IMG/VR virus record: IMGVR_UViG_3300046715_000061 | Coordinates: 1 to 24,754 of that record | Reading direction: 5' to 3' (one strand) | DNA length: 24,754 nt | DNA from: a virus | Part shown: positions 21,320 through 24,754 of the stretch, in pieces | Layout of the letters: every line of letters starts with the position of its first letter | Numbering within the stretch: position 1 is the stretch's first letter | Program-made: the position numbers and the translations under genes | The notes under the pieces: model-generated | Database searches by the model: none | What the model was told of the DNA's origin: nothing | Seen by the model: only the letters and a program-made list of their open reading frames with translations

Positions 21320-21570
21320 GGCAGACCTCCCGGCGGTAGTAGTGCCTGGCCGGCCACTGTGAGCCGATACCCGCGACGGCGCGGGTAGGGACTCTCCGGG
21401 TCGGCCCAGCCGGACTCGACGTAGCCGTTGACCTCTAGTCGGGCCAGGAGCGGATAGAGCGTGTCCGGCCCCAGCTCCGTCACCTTCGCTAGGTCGAAGG
21501 CCCAGTGATGGGCCTCCGGGTCGTCCGCTAGTGCGATCAGCACACGCTCCAACGCGTTCGGCTCAGTCAT
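21316..21570 (-). CDS. PadR-like winged-helix regulator
   Basis: An 84-residue protein with the PadR/MarR-type winged-helix pattern. After a first helix (NALERVLIALADDPEAHHWA) come FDLAKVTELGPDTLYPLLARL (helix-turn-recognition helix, with the PadR-like G-x-x-T-L-Y-P-x-L-x-R-L), then EVNGYVESGWADPES and the wing PRRRGYRLTVAGQALL. PadR proteins normally repress genes and have a C-terminal dimer domain, which is missing or very short here. It probably binds DNA as a small regulator for this operon or a host target. ATG 21570 overlaps the previous gene by eight bases. Confidence 0.8.
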   Translation of the reverse strand: MTEPNALERVLIALADDPEAHHWAFDLAKVTELGPDTLYPLLARLEVNGYVESGWADPESPYPRRRGYRLTVAGQALLPPGGLP

Positions 21571-21946
21571 CCGTCGCCACCCATCCCACGTACCGCCCGG
21601 CGAGGATCGCGATGAAGTCCGGTATGTCGCCGTCGTGATCCCCGAGCTGGCCGTCTCCCAACGCCCACTCCCGCAGGTCGCTCTCCGGCACCGTGATCCC
21701 GTGCTCCCCCGCGAACCGGGTGACGCACTCGTGGCCGATCGCCAGTAGGAACCAGTAGCGGAACGGGCTCGACCCGAAGTTGTCCACGCCGTGCGGCGAC
21801 CGCAGGCCCGGCAGCTCTACCGCGAGGGTCGTCTCGCTCTCCGCGTAGTGGGCCTGGGCCGCCTCCTCGATCTTGGCTGCCTGGTCCTCACCGAACCGGG
21901 CGACGAACGCACCGCGGATTAGGTCCGTCGTCTTGAGGTCAGCCAC
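21563..21946 (-). CDS. Unknown soluble protein
   Basis: A 127-residue protein starting with GTG 21946 (in an eight-base overlap). The first half is helical (TDLIRGAFVARFGEDQAAKI, then EEAAQAHYAESETTLAVELP), the second has NFGSSPFRYWFLLAIGHECV and an acidic turn-rich end. The FGSSPFRYWFLLAIG-x-x-C-V segment is aromatic and may be a core helix. No family is named with certainty. It overlaps the PadR-like gene by eight bases. Confidence 0.65.
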   Translation of the reverse strand: MADLKTTDLIRGAFVARFGEDQAAKIEEAAQAHYAESETTLAVELPGLRSPHGVDNFGSSPFRYWFLLAIGHECVTRFAGEHGITVPESDLREWALGDGQLGDHDGDIPDFIAILAGRYVGWVATDD

Positions 21947-22193
21947 CGGTCAACTCCCACACAGGTACGGGAAACTCCAGCCAGTGCGTGACCGGCGTGT
22001 AGTCGGACGTACAGCAGCCGACCTCCGGGTCAGCCTCCCAGCGGACCTCTCCCGGCCCGCGTAGCTTGGGCCACCCGGAGACCACTACGTCGCCGCTGAT
22101 CAGCGCGACCCGGCCCTCTAGGGCCCCGTCAGACATGTCCGGCAGCCCGTCCGCCTCGACCTCGTGGACGATCACCGTGATAGCGCTGGTCAC
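21939..22193 (-). CDS. Unknown small beta-rich protein
   Basis: An 84-residue protein starting at GTG 22193 in a GTGA overlap with the previous gene. It reads TSAITVIVHEVEADGLPDMS, then LEGRVALISGDVVVSGWPKL and ends HWLEFPVPVWELTGG; a CC pair occurs in VGCCTSDYTP. It appears to be mostly strands. Function unknown. Confidence 0.65.
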   Translation of the reverse strand: MTSAITVIVHEVEADGLPDMSDGALEGRVALISGDVVVSGWPKLRGPGEVRWEADPEVGCCTSDYTPVTHWLEFPVPVWELTGG

Positions 22194-22375
22194 CGATTCA
22201 GCCTCCCCACGGCGAACCCGGCGGACCCGGCGATGAACAGGGCGGATACGCACCAGATCCCGGCCCACGGCGTAGTGCCGTCCCGGAAGAACAAGCAGCC
22301 GATGAGCTGGGCGAACCCGGCTAGTACTGCGATAGCCATGATGGCCAGCACCCGGACCACATCGCGACCGGTCAC
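22190..22375 (-). CDS. Two-span membrane protein
   Basis: A 61-residue frame starting at GTG 22375, with GTGA overlaps at both ends. Two hydrophobic spans are visible: about residues 7-28 (VRVLAIMAIAVLAGFAQLIG) and 38-57 (WAGIWCVSALFIAGSAGFAV), with a short polar loop (RDGTTP) between them. It would sit in the cytoplasmic membrane. No function is known; it could belong to an exclusion or signalling group with the neighbouring membrane proteins. Confidence 0.65.
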   Translation of the reverse strand: MTGRDVVRVLAIMAIAVLAGFAQLIGCLFFRDGTTPWAGIWCVSALFIAGSAGFAVGRLNR

Positions 22376-22743
22376 CGTCTCGCCCCCCGCCGCCGCGCGT
22401 CCCACCGCTGCCGCCGCTGCCGCCGCCAGTACGCGATGAGCATCGGGCCGGAGGCTGCGTTGGGGGCGAGGAGGATGCCCCCGGCGATCTTGACGTAGCC
22501 CTTGTCGTCCTCCTCGTGGCCGACGCCCTTGTCGTAGTTGAGGTGGAACCCGGGCGGCTGGGTCGCCCGGTAGTCCCAGCCGCGCGGGTACTTCTCGGTG
22601 TCGCCGTGCGGGGAGTCGGCCAGGTCCGCCAGCATGACGTGGGTCCGCTTGTACTCCCAGCCGTAGGCGTGCTCGATGTGGTGTTCGAAGCGCTCTCGCT
22701 GGTTCCAGTCGTCCAGCGGGAACGCGGGGATGGATAGGGTCAT
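22372..22743 (-). CDS. Unknown protein
   Basis: A 123-residue protein whose start is set by the start element on the minus strand (ATG 22743, ATGA overlap). It reads LSIPAFPLDDWNQRERFEHH, then IEHAYGWEYKRTHVMLADLA, a middle rich in Tyr, Trp and His, and ends with a very basic tail (YWRRQRRQRWDARRRGARR). The basic tail could bind nucleic acid. No family is recognised. Confidence 0.7.
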   Translation of the reverse strand: MTLSIPAFPLDDWNQRERFEHHIEHAYGWEYKRTHVMLADLADSPHGDTEKYPRGWDYRATQPPGFHLNYDKGVGHEEDDKGYVKIAGGILLAPNAASGPMLIAYWRRQRRQRWDARRRGARR

Positions 22744-23063
22744 GAGTTCGCTCCTCTGTCGTTCTGCGCCAGCCACAGTTCCGTGACCGGCGGATCAACC
22801 ACCTGTACTACCGCCGCCAGGTGCCGCCCCCGCGCGACCCGGAGACCGAGGCCGCGCCGCAGCCGGTACGGGACCGCGCCCGGGTCGTTCATACCCGGGT
22901 GGTCCCGGCGGAAGCGCTTGGAGCGCACCCAGTCCAGGATGCGCTCCACCTCGTCCACCACCTGTGCCTCGTCGTACGGCCCGAACAGGTCCACGACCGT
23001 CCGGAGACCTTCCGCCGGGTCGAAGGCGTCTACAACGACGCCCCACAGCTCCGCGTCAGTCAT
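22740..23063 (-). CDS. Unknown protein
   Basis: A 107-residue protein starting at ATG 23063 in an ATGA overlap. The first half is acidic and helical (TDAELWGVVVDAFDPAEGLR, then GPYDEAQVVDEVERILDWVR), the second has a basic Arg-rich turn (RLRRGLGLRVARGRHL) and strands (AVVQVVDPPVTELW). The charge split suggests a small two-part protein. No family is recognised. Confidence 0.65.
   Translation of the reverse strand: MTDAELWGVVVDAFDPAEGLRTVVDLFGPYDEAQVVDEVERILDWVRSKRFRRDHPGMNDPGAVPYRLRRGLGLRVARGRHLAAVVQVVDPPVTELWLAQNDRGANS
22741..22757 (-). promoter_or_regulatory. Start element, minus strand copy 8
   Basis: Read on the minus strand, AGAGGAGCGAACTCATG differs from the consensus by one missing C and ends in the start codon at 22743. 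It lies in the 3' end of the upstream gene, giving the ending DRGANS. Confidence 0.7.
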
Positions 23064-23473
23064 AGATCGTCCTCCGTCCACTGCGGTGGCTCGGGAGGCT
23101 TGATGCCCATCAGCGCCATGTCCTTCTCGGCCTGGGCTTGCAGCCAGTCGCTGATGCTCATACCGCGCTTCCCGGCCTCGACCAGGGCTTGGATCATCGC
23201 GGACCGGCCCTCGATCCAGCCGTACTTGTAGGCCCGCAGGCGCTTGAGGTACGCCATGCCAACCAGGGCGATGTATGCGCCGATTACGCCGCTGGCCGTA
23301 GCCCGCAGCGGGCCGGGCGGACACACGCTGATGATCACCGTGCAGACCCAGCCGAGCACCAGGAGCACGATGCCGGAAACCAGTACCGGCCACATGCGGC
23401 CGGGCCGCCGCACGAGTAGATCGTCAGCGAACCAGGTCTTGCGGTACGTGGCCCGGAACAGCTTGTCCATCAT
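23060..23473 (-). CDS. Two-span membrane protein with cytoplasmic helices
   Basis: A 137-residue protein starting at ATG 23473 (ATGA overlap; a second ATG follows at once). Two spans are visible at about residues 26-46 (WPVLVSGIVLLVLGWVCTVI) and 53-76 (ATASGVIGAYIALVGMAYLK). The C-terminal part is helical and charged (EGRSAMIQALVEAGKRGMSI, then SDWLQAQAEKDMALMGIKPP). It may be a holin-like or envelope protein; its place far from the lysis genes argues for another role, such as exclusion. Function unknown. Confidence 0.7.
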   Translation of the reverse strand: MMDKLFRATYRKTWFADDLLVRRPGRMWPVLVSGIVLLVLGWVCTVIISVCPPGPLRATASGVIGAYIALVGMAYLKRLRAYKYGWIEGRSAMIQALVEAGKRGMSISDWLQAQAEKDMALMGIKPPEPPQWTEDDL

Positions 23474-23583
23474 CGGCGTACCCAGTGTGTGAAGGCCCAG
23501 TCGGCTAGCGGGTAGGTGACGACCGCGATCACGAGGCAGATCGCTACCTCCGCGACCGTGAGCCCGAACAGCTTCCGTCTCAC
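23470..23583 (-). CDS. 37-residue one-span membrane micropeptide
   Basis: The frame starts at GTG 23583 in a GTGA overlap and ends in an ATGA overlap. A basic start (VRRKLFG) leads to one hydrophobic span (LTVAEVAICLVIAVVTYPLA) and a short tail (DWAFTHWVRR). The overlaps at both ends, plus absence of any other frame here, support it. It is likely to act with the membrane protein encoded next. Confidence 0.6.
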   Translation of the reverse strand: MRRKLFGLTVAEVAICLVIAVVTYPLADWAFTHWVRR

Positions 23584-24179
23584 AGGAGCACCTGCACTTC
23601 GTCCGGGGCCTTCTGGAGGTAGGGGGCCTTCGCGAAGACGGTGGCCCACACCTTGTACGGGTCGCCGTTGTCCCGAGCCCAGAAGAACGCGTCGGTGACC
23701 ATCGCGAATTCCTCGTGGCCGCGAGTGATGTGGACCGACAGTCCGTCGAACTCCTCACCGCAGGCCGGGCACTGCTTCCCCAGTGCCTCCTTGACCCCGG
23801 CCAGGTTGTGAACCGTCCGCAGGTGTCCGGCCCACCCGGTCCAGGCGTAGTTACCGGGACACCAGATGCAGTCGGTCCGGCCCTCAGCCATGCGGCCGCC
23901 CGGGCGCGGAGTAGATCCGCCCGGCATGGGGCGTGGTGCCTTCTGGCCGGCCACGTCCGGGGACTGCCCGAACTCCTTGATGCAGTACCGGGCCTCGGCC
24001 AACGTCATGTCCGTGTTGCACGGGTCGCAAAGGTCTACCCGCTTGGGTTTGCCGCCGTCGAGTGCGTGGACGCGGGTCAGTCCTTCGACCGACCGGGGAT
24101 CGTGGCGCGGTAGGAAGTCGCCGCTGCTCCCGGCCTTCACGCCGTCGCACCAGATGTAGACGCGGAGTTCCTGGGCCAT
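23580..24179 (-). CDS. Protein with tandem C2H2-type zinc fingers
   Basis: A 199-residue protein starting at ATG 24179 (TAATG overlap). The N-terminal part (ELRVYIWCDGVKAGSSGDFL, then DLCDPCNTDM with one C-x-x-C) may be a first zinc module. After a Gly/Pro linker come two C2H2-like fingers: CIWCPGNYAWTGWAGHLRTVH (C-x2-C-x11-H-x4-H) and CPACGEEFDGLSVHITRGH (C-x2-C-x9-H-x4-H). The rest is helical (DAFFWARDNGDPYKVWATVF). C2H2 pairs of this eukaryote-like spacing are uncommon in phages. A nucleic-acid-binding role is likely but not shown. Confidence 0.75.
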   Translation of the reverse strand: MAQELRVYIWCDGVKAGSSGDFLPRHDPRSVEGLTRVHALDGGKPKRVDLCDPCNTDMTLAEARYCIKEFGQSPDVAGQKAPRPMPGGSTPRPGGRMAEGRTDCIWCPGNYAWTGWAGHLRTVHNLAGVKEALGKQCPACGEEFDGLSVHITRGHEEFAMVTDAFFWARDNGDPYKVWATVFAKAPYLQKAPDEVQVLL

Positions 24180-24649
24180 TAGTCCTCCCCGTCGTCGTTC
24201 ACGTAGATGACACCCTTGGTGGTGTCGGCGAAGAATTCCTCGCCCATGAGCAGCTCGCGCAGCTCCTCGGTAATCCGCTGGCCACCCTTCGGGATCAGGT
24301 ACGGCACCATCACGCCGTCAACCTTGACCTCGACGTACGTCAGGTGCCACTTGTCGTCCAGCTTCCGGAGGCCCCGGCTGTTCTTCCCGAGCGAGACCAC
24401 GACGAAGTCTCGCTCCCGCTGGTTCTTGCAGTCGTTGCACTTCTGAATCCGCGTCACCCGGGTGCCCGGCCGGTTGGCGTCGGTGCCGTACACGCGGTCC
24501 TGCTTCTTGGTCCAGATGTGGTGGCCCCGGGCCCGGCACCGCTTCTGTCCTGGGCTCAGGTCAGCAACGTGCTTCCGGGTAATGTCCGGGTCGCCGGGTG
24601 GCTCCTCCAGCGCTGTCGTCACGAGCTTCAAAGCTCCTGCTCTTGCCAT
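24179..24649 (-). CDS. Zinc-ribbon-like protein, first gene of leftward operon
   Basis: A 156-residue protein whose start is set by a start element and hairpin upstream. Cysteines and histidines lie in KRCRARGHHIWTKK and QKCNDCKNQRERDFVVV, so one zinc ribbon is likely (about residues 38-80). The second half is a strand-rich part (WHLTYVEVKVDGVMVPYLIP) and an acidic end. It may be a nucleic-acid-binding protein, in keeping with its neighbour; no family is named with confidence. Confidence 0.7.
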   Translation of the reverse strand: MARAGALKLVTTALEEPPGDPDITRKHVADLSPGQKRCRARGHHIWTKKQDRVYGTDANRPGTRVTRIQKCNDCKNQRERDFVVVSLGKNSRGLRKLDDKWHLTYVEVKVDGVMVPYLIPKGGQRITEELRELLMGEEFFADTTKGVIYVNDDGED

Positions 24650-24657
24650 CTGTTGAA

Positions 24658-24718
24658 TCGCTCCTCTGTTACGTGGGTGCTGGTGGCGGTCCCGGGGGAG
24701 AGGGGAACCCCCGGGACC
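24658..24718 (-). promoter_or_regulatory. Hairpin plus start element, minus strand copy 9
   Basis: On the minus strand AGAGGAGCGA (24667-24658) stands eight bases before the ATG at 24649. Upstream GGTCCCGGGGG (24718-24708 on the minus strand) pairs perfectly with CCCCCGGGACC (24698-24688) around a nine-base loop. A promoter for the operon probably lies beyond, partly outside the window. Confidence 0.65.
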
Positions 24719-24754
24719 TCTAGAGATTACTTTGAGTCCCGCTAGCCCGCTCTC

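Noticed and set aside
15434-24667. CRISPR array or tandem repeat explanation for the repeated element
   Set aside because: Copies are spaced irregularly over 9 kb, occur on both strands and each stands at a gene start apart from one orphan.
24062-24745. Rightward 227-codon open frame opposite the first two leftward genes
   Set aside because: The leftward genes have zinc motifs, proper start signals and overlaps; the rightward frame is compositionally biased and has no start site.
1-24754. tRNA genes
   Set aside because: No cloverleaf with a T-loop GTTCRA-like word and CCA-end context was noticed by eye in the intergenic gaps; a covariance search was not possible.
24719-24754. Leftward promoter with TAATCT as -10
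   Set aside because: The minus-strand reading has TAATCT in an AT-richer patch, but no acceptable -35 hexamer stands at 16-18 bases and the window ends there.

Overview
The window is a continuous stretch of a high-GC (roughly two-thirds G+C by eye), gene-dense temperate siphovirus of an actinobacterium, seen either as a free phage genome or as a prophage. The supporting features are an HK97-type head module and long-tail gene order, a large serine integrase, GTG starts with GTGA/ATGA start-stop overlaps, and purine-rich ribosome binding sites. The exact host (Streptomyces-like or another actinomycete) cannot be read from the sequence. The window opens inside the large terminase gene and closes just upstream of a leftward operon, so both ends are cut.

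Region 1 (1-12804, rightward) is the structural module. In order it holds the terminase C-terminal part, a portal fused to a MuF-like domain, the prohead protease, the major capsid protein, a small protein, head-tail connector proteins, the tail terminator, the major tail protein, the two tail assembly chaperones joined by a -1 frameshift on a textbook GGGAAAC slippery site, the tape measure protein, a distal tail protein, a baseplate hub-like protein and a small OB/spike-like protein. No tail fibre gene is seen. Region 2 (12804-15134, rightward) is the lysis region: a one-membrane-span micropeptide, an M15-type peptidase endolysin with a C-terminal peptidoglycan-binding domain, a probable two-span holin, two further one-span proteins with coiled coils, and small soluble proteins. 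It ends in a strong hairpin terminator.

Region 3 (15135-20621, rightward) starts with a 312-base regulatory gap holding a 48-bp dyad with the geometry of a serine-integrase attP, further inverted repeats and a promoter overlapping a palindrome. It then encodes a ribbon-helix-helix protein, small proteins with zinc-ligand motifs, a lipoprotein that is a candidate for superinfection exclusion or lysogenic conversion, and, after a second promoter region with a perfect 34-bp palindrome, a zinc-motif protein, a small basic protein and the serine integrase. Region 4 (20622-20942) is a convergent gap with a strong terminator, more dyads and an orphan start element. Region 5 (20943-24649, leftward) is one operon of twelve genes in which every junction overlaps. 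It encodes zinc-ligand proteins (one with two C2H2 fingers), short membrane proteins and a PadR-like winged-helix regulator.

The most unusual signal is a repeated start element, AGAGGAGCGAACCTCATG, found nearly unchanged at nine places in the non-structural half on both strands, with a variant upstream of the holin gene. Several copies follow a GC-rich hairpin. This layout resembles the start-associated sequences (SAS/ESAS) described in Cluster K mycobacteriophages but has a different sequence.
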